This document shows positions 1 to 11,470 of a stretch of DNA of 64,000 nt, piece after piece. The notes beneath the pieces are model-generated. The model made no database searches and was not told the origin of the DNA. It was given only the letters and a program-made list of their open reading frames with translations. The stretch comes from Cryptomeria japonica (taxonomy: Eukaryota; Streptophyta; Pinopsida; Cupressales; Cupressaceae): NCBI RefSeq assembly GCF_030272615.1, contig NC_081412.1:698844656-698908655 (forward strand), given 5' to 3'. The translations under genes and the position numbers were made by a program. How positions within the stretch are numbered: position 1 is the stretch's first letter; every line of letters begins with the position of its first letter.

Positions 1-527
1 TGGGATTTCATACAAGACCTACAAAATAGACCCCTCCCATGGATGAGATTCTCTACAAACAACTCTAGAATGATGTTCTTGATGTTAGATGCATTTACCT
101 TGTTTACTAACCCATTGATACTCTTTCAAAGGGCATCCCATGTCATGCGCTGGTATTCCACACTGCTCTTGTCTTCCACATCTTTCATCATTTGAGCCAG
201 CTTAAATGGGGGAATGTAAACACCCCCGCTTCTTCCAACACCCTTCTCAGCTCCTCTTACAGCACCTTCGCCATTCCCATTATGAGATGGAGCAAACACA
301 ACACCAGAAGTTTTCACTTCCACTGCCTCTCTATCCCTCTTATTTCCAAAAGCCCCTTTACCACTTAATTCGTGCTTATTTCTGTACATAAACCCATCAA
401 GAAGCATGAGTTTTTGCATATAAGCTCGCCCAAATACTTTACAGTTATTTTTCATCAAGATTCCCTCAAGAGCTGGCAGATCCTGCTTCCATACTTTAAT
501 TTTGTTTTCTTTATTTTGTTTTCTCAA
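1..527 (-). pseudogene. CWC22-like splicing factor fragment (broken)
   Basis: Read on the minus strand, this encodes a stretch typical of plant CWC22, a spliceosome protein with MIF4G and MA3 domains that links splicing to exon-junction complex assembly. Diagnostic pieces are GGVYIPPFKLAQMMKDVEDK, then SSVEYQRMTWDAL, then after a stop KSINGLVNKVNASNIKNII and GRGLFCRSCMKS near the window edge. The stop is a TGA (about 123-125) directly after WDAL, where the family has Arg, so it reads as CGA to TGA. About 85 residues precede the conserved block; I do not recognise that part. The copy runs off position 1, so the MIF4G core and MA3 domain cannot be judged. No intron interrupts the visible part, so a retrocopy is possible. 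Family assignment is firm; functional status is probably dead. Confidence 0.75.
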
Positions 528-1937
528 AGGACAATCCTAAAAATCCATGCATCGCAAACAACTTTTTACACCTTTGTTGGTTGTGGTGGCGTCACAGAGA
601 GTTTACATCAATAAATGAAGAACATGCCAATGCTTTTAATGCAGCAGTAGAAGTCTATCTCTTATTCAATATCTCTAGTGAAACCTCTATGATCTTTTGT
701 TGGAGTAGAATTTGTTATATTCTAGAAAGGGTCTTGTCCTTTGTTGATGGGATATTCATCTACCTCAAGAAATATTTGTTCTTTTCTCCAACAAGAAGTG
801 GAACTAAATAAAGATCTAGCACCATGAAATGAATCCTCAAAAGGATTACTATAGTTAGTTTTGGTAGATAATGATCTAGGTAAAATACTAATGTGGCTTT
901 AGGAAAGATTATGTACTAGCTTGGCATACTCTAACAACTTTGGTGCGACATGCTACATCCAATTAAGTCTCCATCGGTATCTCTATTGTGTTTATGGATT
1001 GGGATTCAATGTTCTCTTTTTATACACAGATTTTACTTTCAACTGAGGAGGTTTGGATGTACTTACTTGTCTTTCGATTGCATCCCTATTTCAAGAATTT
1101 CTTCTATCAACAAATCATTTGTTGTAAGTTGTACAAGTGGAAGCTTGAACATGCCTTCCATGCTAGCCTTGTTGATACGTTCAACACCATCTTGTGCAAC
1201 AAATCTTTAGAACTCCACTATTTCATTGAAAAGTGAGTAGTAGGGACAATCTAGGACACTTACAGAGGTTTTGCAAGAGAGATAAATAGACCTAAATATT
1301 ATGGCTTAATAATGATCAATAGGTAAACAGATAAGAAACTCTCAATATCAAAATGACTTTCTCAATTGTCTTTACTAGAAATGGATAGATCTACTAATAA
1401 TGGCTTTATGACTATATGTCAACTTTAGACTCAATCCAAGAAGAGCTATAACTAATATGCGATATCTAGATTTATGATCTCTATAATATAACAATCCCAT
1501 AATTATGTTTCCATGCATCTATACCACAACACAAACATCATGCTAGTGTTCAGCCATAGCAAATGATATCCTAATTATAGAATGTGAAATATGCACATAA
1601 CTATGAATAAAGATTAAGAAAAACAAAGAAAGATGTTTATTGCAAACATAAATGACTAATGGAAAAGAATTGAATTCATTGTAGATAGTTTTGAATATCA
1701 AATTCACTTATTTGTGTGCATTTAGTAACTCATGTACTTCTGGCCAACCATTTATCTCTTTCATAAATTAAACACTTATTAATAACATTAAATGGTTGAG
1801 TAATTATGTTTTAGTTGAAATTGAAAATAAAATATTTTATTTCAGGACAACTCACACTATTCCCTATCATATTTTAGACTCTTAGTTTTGTTAGTAGTGG
1901 TTTGATGTCTTTGGAGTTGATCATTGCATTTCTTTAG
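528..1937. other. intergenic, no gene recognised
   Basis: AT-rich sequence with only short open frames on both strands and no protein motif, LTR end or tandem repeat that I can support. It separates the CWC22-like fragment from the PPR pseudogene. Confidence 0.5.
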
Positions 1938-2760
1938 TTACATTTGCCAGCGTAATCCCAGCCTATGCCAAAATGGGAGCTTTGGAATAGGGTATGGACA
2001 TCCATCAAAGCATAAAAGATAGAAGAATTTTGTCAGATGTAGTTTCAATTGCTCTGTTAGCATGTATGCAAAATGTGGAAGCATAGACAAGGCACGGGAA
2101 CTGTTTGATGGATTGCCTCAAAGAAATGTGGTTTCCTGGACTCCAATGATTGTCGAATATGCACAAAATGGATTTATTGATAAGGCTTTAGAAACTTTCA
2201 AGCAAATGCAATCGATAGGTGTAAAGCCAAATTCCACGACCATTGCTACTATCCTCCCTGCCTATGCCAAAATGGGAGATTTGGAACAGGGTATGGACAT
2301 TCATCGAAGCATAAAGGATAGAGGAATTTTGTCAGATGTTGTAGTTACAATTTCCCTAGTAGACATGTATGAAAAATGTGGAAGCATAGACAAGGCACGT
2401 GAACTGTTTGATAGAATGCCTGAAAGAAATGTTGTCTCGTGGACTGCAATGATTGTTGGATATGCACAAAATGGATTTGTCAAAAAGGCTTTAGACACTT
2501 TCAAGCAAATGAAATTGGAAGGCATAAAGCCAAATTCCACAACCTTTGCCAGCATCCTCCCTGCCTATGCAAAAATGGGAGCTTTGGAATAGGGTATGGA
2601 CATCCATCAAAGCATAACGGATAGAGAAATTTTGTTAGGTGTTGTACTTGCAAATGCCCTGCTTGACATGAATGCAAAATGTAGAAACATGGACAAGGCT
2701 CATGAATTGTTTGACACGATGCCACAAAGAGATGTGATCTCATGTGAGCAATCAACACAC
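1938..2760 (+). pseudogene. PLS-type pentatricopeptide repeat pseudogene
   Basis: PPR proteins are helical-repeat RNA-binding proteins, mostly acting in organelle RNA processing. Three blocks with a period of about 300 bp are visible; each carries the PPR signature set MYAKCGSIDKARELFD, RNVVSWTPMIVEYAQNG, GVKPNSTTIATILPAYAKMG. The longest open part is 2062-2592 (176 codons). The first block has an in-frame TAG after ALE (about 1988) and a frameshift just before 2062. The third has the same TAG at 2590-2592, then decays after about 2750 (DVISCEQS in place of DVISW). The middle block keeps CAG at the equivalent site. There is no start, no targeting peptide and no E or DYW tail. The repeat wording resembles large gymnosperm PPR families, which is an inference. 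Confidence 0.8.
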
Positions 2761-3632
2761 GCGTATACGGGAGGAAGGGATTGCTGCTACAAAACTGAAC
2801 ACTCACTCCTGAATCACAGTTCTATTGTTTTACGAGATTAAACTAGGGCAATTAACCACCACATGTATATTTTTTACAACATGAAATTAAAAACTAGGGC
2901 AATTTGAATTTACCTCCTATGCGGGATTGCAAGCAATACCACAAATGCCTTTGATGCAGGTTTGATGTTCTTGGGGGTTGAAGTCGCCATGGACGCCTAC
3001 GCGGGAAATTTGCAATACAAATGAATTCCCCTCTTCTTCTTTTTTAAGTAATGGTCATTGTCATCGGAATTACGATGAACTCGAGCACTTTTTTGGAAAA
3101 AAGAAAATTCTCATTGCTAATGCCTTCTTCGTCGAAACCAAATGGGAAATTTTCGTCGAAATTACGTCGAATGCGGGCATTTTTTCAAAAAAAAAATCAA
3201 ATTTGGACACAATATACCTTCTCCGTCGGAAACCTCAGTCGGAAATCTAGTCCAAATGTATTAGTGTTAATATCACAACTAATTAAATAATTAATATTTA
3301 ATTAATATTTATAAAAAGGGTTAATGATTAAATGATTAACTAAATAGAGATAGAAATTGAAAATGAAATTTATTTAAATAATAAAGGTTATTTAAATTGG
3401 GGAATTAATCAGAATTAATTAAATAACAAATATTTAATTAATATTAGAAAATGGTTTAAATGATTAAACGATTACATTATTGAATTTGGAAATGAATTGA
3501 TTAGTAAGATGATGAGGAAATATGAAATTAGAAGAATAAGATTAATTAACTTAATTAAAGAATTAAAGAATTATTTAATCAATTAGAGGAATAATTAGTA
3601 CATGATCAATGAGACATTTTTAGGTGTCTACA
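2761..3632 (-). repeat. possible degraded gypsy-type LTR, minus strand
   Basis: An AT-rich non-coding stretch ends at 3632 in a sequence that, on the minus strand, begins TGTAGACACCTAAAAATG, a form common at plant Ty3/gypsy LTR starts. It abuts a copia gag reading frame abruptly at 3633, as expected for an insertion. The other end is not resolved; the LTR may begin anywhere from about 2860 to 2960. The part near 3285-3600 is rich in taattaatatttaatt-like runs, similar to part of the gypsy B LTR. No partner LTR is seen in the window. Confidence 0.35.
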
Positions 3633-4040
3633 GTAGATAGCCTAATAGCATATTGTGGTAAGAGAGTTCTAAGCATCTTACTAACAACAATATCTTCTTC
3701 AATTTTACCCCTTGCTCTCTGAATACCACCTACAACTTCCTTAATTATTTGTCCATATTGTGTTATATTCTCATCATCAACCATTCTCATATCATCAAAT
3801 TTACCTCTAAGACTTTCTTCCTTAACCCTTTCTACATGTTCATCACCTCCATATATCAAACCTAATTTCTCCCATACTTCAAATGCAGTCTCTAATCCAT
3901 GAACTTCTATATACGCAGAGTCAAACAAAGTTCTTACAATTGCTTCAAGTGCCTAGATGTTTTCTTGTTGCTCCTTAACCTCATCAAGTGTCAGGGGACT
4001 CATAGTAGGAGCCACATAGTTTTCCATCAATGCCAACACA
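3633..4040 (-). pseudogene. copia gag fragment (UBN2-type)
   Basis: The minus-strand frame carries a Ty1/copia capsid (UBN2/gag) segment: WEKLGLIYGGDEHVERVKEE, then LRGKFDDMRMVDDENITQYG and MLRTLLPQYAIRL. It is clearly related to the gag of copia C at 42278-42900, which has IYGGDEHVKQAKEESLRGKF and SLLPVYAIRV. A TAG interrupts the upstream part (ENI*ALEAIV), probably from CAG. The frame is cut at 3632 by an LTR-like end and the N-terminus is lost near 4040. Non-functional fragment. Confidence 0.75.
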
Positions 4041-4179
4041 AATAACTAATCAAATTCATTAAGACAATAATCTCAATCTCTTCATCACTGTATCATTACC
4101 AACAGTCCTTTACCGGTTCATCAGCATTCTCCATTTGCATCAGTTATGCCAATCATACCAACAATATCTCCCATAGATT

Positions 4180-4510
4180 AGTTGCATGATATGGAAGTTG
4201 TGTGTAAGAGTCTTATAGCTATTGAATTACCTTTGGATCTCTAGTTGGTTATACTCCTAGGTGAGAAGCTTTCTTTGCAAGAACTTTTTTTTTTTAATTT
4301 CTGAATAATATATTGGAAAACTTTTAGAGTGTGGGATTTTTCTCTCAAAAGGGTTTTCCCCACATAAATCATTATATTGTGGTATGCATATTATTAATGT
4401 TTATTTCTATTAAGCCTCTATAATTGCTATAAATATTTGATTTTTATTTGCATTACCCTCCTCTCAAGATAGTGTAGGAAGTTGTTATGTGACCTTAAAT
4501 TCTTTACATC
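4180..4510 (+). repeat. copia LTR fragment (R/U5-like)
   Basis: Contains the plant copia LTR tail signature gtgggatttttctctcaaaa followed by gggttttccccacataaatc at about 4331-4370. Related wording occurs in the solo LTR at 44163-44968 and near 60740. Ends are not definable, so this is a remnant only. Confidence 0.4.
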
Positions 4511-4514
4511 CATG

Positions 4515-5335
4515 AATATTACTAATCAGATAAGGGCTACTCTAGAGGGGGTCAAACTTCCCATGTTTCTCTTTCTCTTGACATCATGCATTCCACATGA
4601 GCACTAGATCATCCATCTGATTTTTTTCCTTTGAGACCTTCTTATCAAACAAGTATTTCACCTTCTATTACTTCTTAATATTTGTCTACTATGCATCCCT
4701 CCTTATATCATCCAATGCAACCAACTAGTTGATTCTCTTTGCCATTGCATCATCAAAATTGTCATCATTCTCTTTGATGAACTTGTACATTGGTATGAGA
4801 TTATCGACAGACATTTTTTCCTCCATTCCATATAACAACTCAAAAGGAGACTTCTCTGTAGCCTTCTTTATTGCCACTCTGTCAGTCCATAATGCCAATT
4901 TGAGCTTTTAATCTCATGCCTTCTTGTTTTTCTCAATAATCCTCTTGATTATCTTCATGAGACTTTTGTTACTAGATTTTGTCAGACCATTACCTTGAGG
5001 GTGGTATGATAAAGAGTATGAAAAATTTCTATCATAGTCATTGGAAAAATCCACAAATTTAATTGATCTGAAACACATTGCATTGTATGTTATTAGCTTA
5101 ATAGGTACTCCAAACCTGGTTATGATGTGTTCTAAAATAAAATGTACAATTCTTGCTTGTAGCCCTCCAAGCTAGGATTGCCTCAATCCATGCGGTGAAA
5201 TAATTAGTAGCAACCAAGATCCAACTATGTTCACCACTTGATGTTTCTACAATTTGACTAATGATATCAATTCCCAATTGTTGAAAAGGTGCTTCAATTA
5301 TAATAGTTCCCAAGTGGTAATGCACCTACATATTT
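4515..5335 (-). pseudogene. Ty3/gypsy integrase fragment
   Basis: Minus-strand reading gives an rve integrase core: PFQQLGIDIISQIVETSSGE, then WILVATNYFTAWIEAI, the second catalytic Asp in an ITDNA-like stretch near 5070, then YHPQGNG near 4990. The position that normally holds the catalytic Glu (NGQAES-like) reads NGLTKS, so the Glu is replaced by Lys. After the core come recognisable C-terminal pieces down to about 4520. Several stops and frameshifts are present. RT and LTRs of this copy are absent; it is a fragment older than the main nest. Confidence 0.7.
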
Positions 5336-5399
5336 CATCTTTCCTAAAAATCTTTAAGAAGAATCACAAATTCTTACCATCTTCTAAATATCAAAAAAG

Positions 5400-5990
5400 A
5401 GTGTAGGCATCTGGTAACTAGACCAGATCCTTAGTGAGCAAGATTTTCTTGAGGAAGAAATTGCATTCCTTGAGAACATGGAAGAGGCTGGACAAACTAA
5501 AAATAACCTGGAAAAATTCCATATGTTGGTGGCTCAATGGAAATTTGTTGTTGTAAAGATGGATGAGGAGGAGAAATGACATATCTTGCTTTTTTCTTTT
5601 CCTATTTTGTGAGATTCTCTTGTTATGGCTATTAGTATTACTTATGTTATTTTAAAGATGGAAGATGTGGTGGGTGATTTTCTATTTAGCAAAGATGAGG
5701 AAGGTATCCATCAATGCTAAGGAGGCCCTAAGTGTTCATTGAATACCTAAGCAAAAAGGAAAGAAGAATGAGAAGCGTGATAATTCTAAGTTTAAGGGGA
5801 GATCCAAATATCTTTGAGAGTCCAAAGTTATTTGCCAGAATTGTGATAAGCTTGTATACTTTTGTAAAGAGTGCATAGAAGAAAAGAACAAGAAAACTAA
5901 TAGACATGGGTGTGAAAGTAGTCTTTTCTGATGTAGGATGCAAAATGGTCAAAGTTTATATGGTGATTGAAATAGGTGTCATATTTGGCA
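5400..5990 (+). pseudogene. copia gag remnant with one zinc knuckle
   Basis: Plus-strand fragments of a Ty1/copia gag. FLENMEEAGQTKNNLEKFHM-like wording at about 5470-5520 is followed by a basic linker and a CCHC-type knuckle at about 5826-5880 (CQNCDKLVYFCKEC), where the usual His is Tyr. Frames shift repeatedly. This is probably the 5' coding part of the old copia (E) whose integrase and RT remnants follow on the same strand. Confidence 0.5.
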
Positions 5991-6039
5991 CACCAAATAA
6001 GCTAGATGCATAGACGGTTGAGTGTAATAGTACTTCTAT

Positions 6040-7049
6040 GAAAAGTAAATATGTGAATAGTTCATTGGAAGAGGTGATGGTTTCACCTTCAAGAGATGGT
6101 CATGGATTTTTGGTACCTAAGGGTTCTCTTTCTATTGAATCAAAGTTACCTATAGATAAGACTATGTTATAGAAAACTTGGCCACACTGGAGAAAAGGGT
6201 TTAAGGACCTTGAAAAATAAAAAACCTTATTGAATATTTGAATGATCTTATTCTCGATTTTGATTTCTATGAACATTGCATTTATGGAAAACAAAATTGT
6301 ATTCATTTTTACTCAAGTTATTATGAATTTTGTGGTGTGTTGGATCTTATTCATTCTAATGTACTCGGTCCTCTAGATGTTCCTTCCATTTAAAAATCCA
6401 CATATTACATTTCATTTATTAATTATTATAGAAAAAGGACACAGGCATATTTTCTAAAGATTAAATCAAAAAAATTCAGTGGATTTAGATAATGTAAAGA
6501 AATTGTTGAGTTGCATACTAGAAACAAAATAAAATATTTGAGGACTGATAATGGTGCTGATTTTTTCTGCTGATTTTTTCTCTAATGATTTTGATAGATT
6601 TTATAAAGATTGTGGAATTCACAGACAAAGGACAACTTCTTATTCTCCACAACAGAATGGATTTGCTAAAATAATGAATATTATGCTACTGGAGAAGGCT
6701 AGGACTATGTTAAGTGTTGTTGGTCTCAAAAAAAGTATTGCATTGAAGTCATTGACAATGCTTGCTACATGGTCAAGAAGTCTTCTCTATCAGCTCTTGT
6801 TGATAAAACACCTATAAATGCATGGTCTTTTCATGATCCTTTATTGAGACATGTTTGGGTTTTTGGTTGTGAGGCATATGCACATGTATCAAAGGAGAAG
6901 TGAACAAAGTTTGAGACCAACTTTGTAAAATTCATATTCATAGGATACAATTATGGTGTGAAAGGATACAAGCTTTGGGATACTATTGCATAGAATGTGA
7001 TACATGGTAGAAGTTCTTTTTTAAGAGAAAATAACCCTCCTTTGTTACA
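6040..7049 (+). pseudogene. copia integrase remnant
   Basis: Broken plus-strand Ty1/copia integrase. It includes LRTDNGADFF near 6540 (second catalytic Asp in TDNG), GIHRQRTTSYSPQQNGFAK near 6620-6665 and LEKARTMLSVVG at 6691-6720. Further on are the C-terminal FGCEAYAHVSKEK and KFIFIGYNYGVKGYKLWD. The residue after NGFA, where the catalytic Glu normally sits (NGVAER-like), is Lys. Stops occur at about 6901 and 6990. It continues in register with the RT fragment that follows. Confidence 0.65.
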
Positions 7050-7862
7050 TTGCAGTCAGAACAAACTAAACAGGAAGATGTTATTCAACTTCTTTCTACA
7101 CTTGAGAAAGTTGAATTGATACCCCTAGATAGACAAGAAGTTGAGGAGAGCTCATCTAGATTTAAATCTCAAAATAGGAGGAATAATTTCCAACTTGGCT
7201 TGTTAAAATATATAAGACATAGACAATCACTTGGAAGGTATTCACCTAGTGATTGGAGATGTAGTTTTACTTTGAATACTAACATAGATGAACCTAGATC
7301 TATAGAAGAAGCATTAGGTATGAATGAAGAAAAGTCTTATAAAATTTCTATGGATGAAGAAATGGTAGCTTTGAAAAAGAATGATACATGGGATCTTGTA
7401 CCATTTCCTGAAGGATGAAAACTTGTTGGTTGCAAATGGGCACTCAAGAAATAGATTGGTTTAGATGGAGGTATCGAGAAGTATAAAACAAGGTTGGTTG
7501 CAAAATGATACTCTCTAATTGAGGGTGTTGATTATGGTGTGATATTTTCTCCTCTCATAAAAATGATATTCTTTATATTTTTTCTTAAAGGTTGAGAAAA
7601 TAGATGTGAAAACTACTTTCCTTTATGGAGATTTGGAGGAAGATATTTATATGACACAACCAGAGTGCTGCGTGGTAAAAGGTAAAAGTAATTTGTTTTG
7701 CAAGTTGAAAAAATATTTGCATAACCTCGAATAGGGTCCTAGGATGTGGTACCAAAAATTTAATAAATATGTAGGATTTGAGCATTCTAAATCAAAAAAT
7801 TGTGTGTATTATAAATATGGTGGTGATAATTTCTTGTATAGTAGCTCTAGCAGATCTAGATG
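7050..7862 (+). pseudogene. copia reverse transcriptase N-terminal remnant
   Basis: The plus-strand frame from 7050 runs through the copia integrase-RT linker into the RT start: EPRSIEEALGMNEEKSYKIS, MDEEMVALKKNDTWDLVPFP, then after a TGA KLVGCKWALKK. The TGA at 7416-7418 follows PEG. Further stops follow (ALKK*IGLDGG, LVAK*YSLIEG), then KIDVKTTFLYGDLEEDIYMT. Sequence similarity ends near 7860, before the FVDD/YVDD palm motif, where a different gag sequence begins. The copy is dead and truncated. Confidence 0.65.
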
Positions 7863-8830
7863 AATGTAGAGAAATAAAAAAATGTAGAGGAAAAGATTAT
7901 CTACCTAAAGGTTTTACTTGATGAAAGCAAGAAGGTCATAGATGATTTTGAGGTAAAGATTGATGAGAAAATGAAAGAATGTACCAAACATGAAGAGAAA
8001 CTGGCTAAATTGAAGAAAGAATAAAAATTTGCATAATAACAAATTGACAAAGGACTCAAGCTTAAAGGAGGCAGTGAAGTTCTTGATGCAATGTTGAGTG
8101 CCTAGAATTAGAATAAAGACAAAGGTAGACTTGGCCTTAAGAAAATTGAAATATTTTTTACTTCTAGAAAAAGGGATAAGGGCAAAGAAAAGGTGAAAGA
8201 TGAATTGATTGACTCCAGTAAAGATCATCAAGGTTTCATTCCAATCCAAAAAAGCGAACAATTTCAGAAGAACCCCTCCTGCTAAAACCAGGTATTTAAC
8301 CTTTAATGGAAACTATTTTTCATGTAATAAGTTTGGACATAGAGCTAGTAAATATAGAAGTCAAATCATATCATAACCATTTAGTGGACAGTGTTAAAAT
8401 TGCAATAAGTTTTGGCACAAGAAAAATGTATGAAGTAGTATGATGAATTGGAATAAAAATTAAAATACAAACACTATAGTACATAAAGGTTCAGTATTTC
8501 AATAGATATTGTTATGGATGAAACAAATTTGAGCACAAGTCTAACATAAGTATCAAAGATAGTGGAAACAATGGGATAAGTAGAAATGGACCACAACAAG
8601 GTCCAACAAGCTAAAGTTGCAATAAATCAAGACACATTGCTAGACTTTGTAGAGGAAAGAATGAGAGGGTCAAACTGACTAAGAAGATTGACCTGAATGG
8701 GGAAAGACAGAAGATGAAGATGACTTGGGTAAAGAAGTAAATTGAGAATAATTCTAAGGACGGATCCGCACCCTTTGACTGTGTTGATTCTTCTTCTTTT
8801 GAAAACTAATCAGTTGAGCATTGTCTAAGG
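7863..8830 (+). pseudogene. second copia gag remnant with four decayed zinc knuckles
   Basis: A lysine/glutamate-rich coiled-coil segment (about 7920-8250; LKLKGGSEVLDAML) is followed by four consecutive CCHC knuckles with spacing C-x2-C-x4-H-x4-C, each damaged: about 8317-8360 (YFSCNKFGHRASKY), 8393-8440 (C*NCNKFWHKKN), 8509-8560 (CYG*NKFEHKSNIS) and 8609-8655 (*SCNKSRHIARLC). Gag of plant copia elements usually has one or two knuckles, so four in a row is unusual. A basic tail to about 8810 follows. It abuts truncated RT sequence at about 7862, so two copia copies are joined here. Confidence 0.55.
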
Positions 8831-9047
8831 GGGAGAACTAAATGTGGATCTTATGTGCCCCCTTCAAATCTTGATGTTGAAGCTTCTTTCAACATGGCAT
8901 AGGAAAGGAGTGTCTTTCCAAAAGATATTGGATGATTTTATTGGTCTGGAACATTGTTTGTAGATGACAGCAAAATAGAGTGTCAACTTTTATATTATAA
9001 CAGTAAAATGCATTTAAGATGGCAAAACCCTAAGTGGGTAGGAATAA

Positions 9048-9049
<2 letters not shown>

Positions 9050-9136
<87 letters not shown>
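9050..9136. repeat. (AT)n microsatellite
   Basis: Perfect AT dinucleotide run of about 86 bp (about 43 units) without visible interruption. Open frames across it (poly-YI) are artefacts. Likely length-variable and prone to cruciform formation or replication slippage. Confidence 0.97.
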
Positions 9137-9138
<2 letters not shown>

Positions 9139-9229
9139 CCTTTTTTAGTTCATTTTGGTTACTTGCAAATTTGTGAAGCTTTTGAAAGTCAAATTTGTTC
9201 AACCTAAGGAAGACTCTTGCTGCACATGA

Positions 9230-10190
9230 ACTGAGGTATTTCCTATAACTTGGTTTTCAATGAAAAATTCTAAAATAATGAGTATTATGGATGAACCACG
9301 ACCGACTTTTAAGAAGTCTTTGTTCAAACCCTCGAAGGAAGATCCTATTGGTTCTTTCTCTTTTTTTCCCGACATGATCATTCATAAGGAGAATATTCAT
9401 TGTTACATTCATTCTTCTTTGGATGAATACGACCATGCAAAGATAGGTAATTTCAAAAAAACTCGTCTGATTGATAGCATGCAAAGGCTTAAACCAGAAT
9501 ATGCTAGTTCAGGCTTTATGAAGTTAGTTAATGAGAAATTTGTATATTAAGATGATTGAGAAATGTGCATAGGCACATCAAAAATTAAAATCTTATTTAA
9601 AGAATCTTAGAACATGCATTGAAGATGTTGTTTAGTTGTATCGTTATTGTTTAAGATGGCCTGATGCTACAGGAAATTTGAGGAACAAATTGACTCAACT
9701 GAGTCACAAATCACTAATTTAACCAATTTGTTTGATATATCCAAGGATAGTGATGGTATTGCTAGAGCCAATATTTTTCACCTCCATTCACCGCTATCCA
9801 TGAAGAGATAGTTTTGTTGTCTTCAAGAAACAGTTGAGTTATAGAAATCCTCTCTTATCAAGCTTTTGGAGGTTGGGGAAAAAGTGCAGCAAGATGTAAA
9901 GAAACCAGACACCTTTGATACTATAGTAGAGTCGTGTCTTCAATGTAAATGTTAGAATAGCATTCTACCATCTACAATAGGTTCGTGGGATCTTCGTTCC
10001 TTGCAGGTATTAGAGAACAGTACAAGAACATTTGGCCAACTAATAAACGTTCATAATCTTTTAAAGATGTATTTTTAGTGAGTAATATGGTGAAAATTTG
10101 AAGATGTTTTTTGGGGTTTGAATTTGAGGAATTATCATTTATAGAGGGAGATTGTAGATATGTATAGATAACAAATTACCCTTTGTCCTT
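9230..10190 (+). pseudogene. unidentified coding remnant in copia-like context
   Basis: A 96-codon open frame lies at 9260-9550 (starts MKNSKIMSIMDEPRPTFKK). Downstream codons in nearby frames look protein-like (EEQIDSTESQITNLTNLFDI near 9680; VGEKVQQDVKKPDTFDTIVE near 9870) but contain stops. I do not recognise the family. It lies between the gag-like remnant and a purine tract, so it may be an accessory ORF or 3' region of an old copia. The N-terminal part is Lys/Phe-rich with no signal peptide or membrane segment; the later part could be coiled coil. Confidence 0.3.
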
Positions 10191-10240
10191 CATGTCAAAG
10201 GGGGGGAAGTATTTTGGAGAGAAGTATTTTGAAATTGTAA
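10191..10240 (+). other. purine tract and left flank of gypsy A
   Basis: The sequence cttcatgtcaaagggggggaag at about 10186-10207 resembles the polypurine tract of copia elements of this type (compare ccaaagggggagat at 40787-40800). The adjoining bases to 10240 join, across gypsy A, with 51339 onward, where an LTR-like sequence begins at 51356. The tract-to-LTR spacing is longer than usual, so the link is tentative. Confidence 0.4.
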
Positions 10241-11455
10241 TGTTGAAAAAGATGAATGATGGAGATCTAGAGGAAAGTTTGTCTTCCCTCTGAGGAGAGA
10301 TGAAAGTTTGACTTCAGATTTCCCTTTAAACACTTTTTATGCATTACATCAGAAGAGGGGGGGAAATACACTAGATTCAACCTCTAGAAAAGGAGATTGA
10401 ATTTTGAGTGATATAAGAATGGTAAGTTAATCCCCTCTTCTGGAATGAGATTTGAATTGAAATGTGTACTTATAACCAAGTGAAAAAGTGACAAAGATCT
10501 GATTATAACTCGAGATAGAATTGTAGGATGAAGCTATGCACCTAGATTTGGCAACAATATGTCGAGACAAAGCCGCCCTATGAATTTGAGAAAAAGTTTC
10601 CCAAACCACAGCGGGAGTGTACATGGTCCTCCATAAAATCTGCGAAATGAAAAGGGTTTTTCTACCTCTACAAATGGAGTCCAAATCCAAAAGTACAGTT
10701 GTGCACCTGTAACCTACACACAAAAAAGAGAGGAAAAGGGGTTGGGATTGGGGGTTTGCCTTTAGGTCAAACCCCAGTTTTGGAATTAACCAAATGATGA
10801 AAGAAAGTACTTGCAAGTAAATGTAAATGAAAGACTGAAATGTAAATCACCTTAAGGGAGGTTGTGATAGAAATGTTGATAGAATTGTTTGTATGAAGTT
10901 GAATGTTGGAATGAATCTCCTCTCCAATGGTTGAATCCTTGACTTGAATGCAACACCTAGCCTTAAAAGGAGACTTGAGAATGCTCAATGCTGGAGAAGA
11001 ATGCTTGAATGCTCTTGAATACTTGAATGTGTGATCTCATGCATCTGTCTTATGCTTATCCAACTTATTGAATGTATGCAAATGAAAGGGAAAATGCAAC
11101 TTATGCCTGTCAATTAGGGCTAATTGAATTATTTTTTCGTCATAGGTCGACACTGGGAGAGTTTTCCCGCTCAATGCACAACAACCAAAGAACAATTTGA
11201 AGGGTCATGCCCCAAAATAGGATAGGGGATAGGGGTGCCATGCCCCTGTCCTAGGAGGAAAAGGGCACCATGCCCCTGTCCTGCCCTTTTTTCCAGGACA
11301 AGATACAGCTTAGGCAGTGCAAAGGGCAAGGAAAATGCAGTTTTCAAGTGTCGATAAAGTCTTCAGTCTCCGATCAGGCTTAGGGATTCGAATTGCATGT
11401 GTGAGGACCCTAATGTGGTCAACAATTGCAAGGGTCACAATTTCATGACACTACA
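10241..11455 (-). repeat. Gypsy A 3' LTR
   Basis: 1,215 bp. On the minus strand it starts TGTAGTGTCATGAAATTG and ends CATCTTTTTCAACA, giving TG...CA ends. It matches 50152-51338 along its whole length with many substitutions and some indels, for example an extra stretch near 11220-11280. The larger divergence than the copia D LTR pair suggests an older insertion. Confidence 0.85.
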
Positions 11456-11470
11456 TTTAGCCCCCACTTT
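11456..11470 (-). other. Gypsy A polypurine tract
   Basis: The minus strand reads AAAGTGGGGGCTAAA directly before the TGTAGTG start of the 3' LTR. This is the usual place and composition of the plus-strand DNA synthesis primer in Ty3/gypsy elements. Confidence 0.85.

Noticed and set aside
1985-2595. TAG codons in the PPR as sites of U-to-C RNA editing
   Set aside because: Such editing is known in organelles of some land plants; this is nuclear sequence with a frameshift as well.
8954-9202. Two frames (plus and minus) of poly-Tyr/Ile
   Set aside because: Both are readings of the (AT)n microsatellite.
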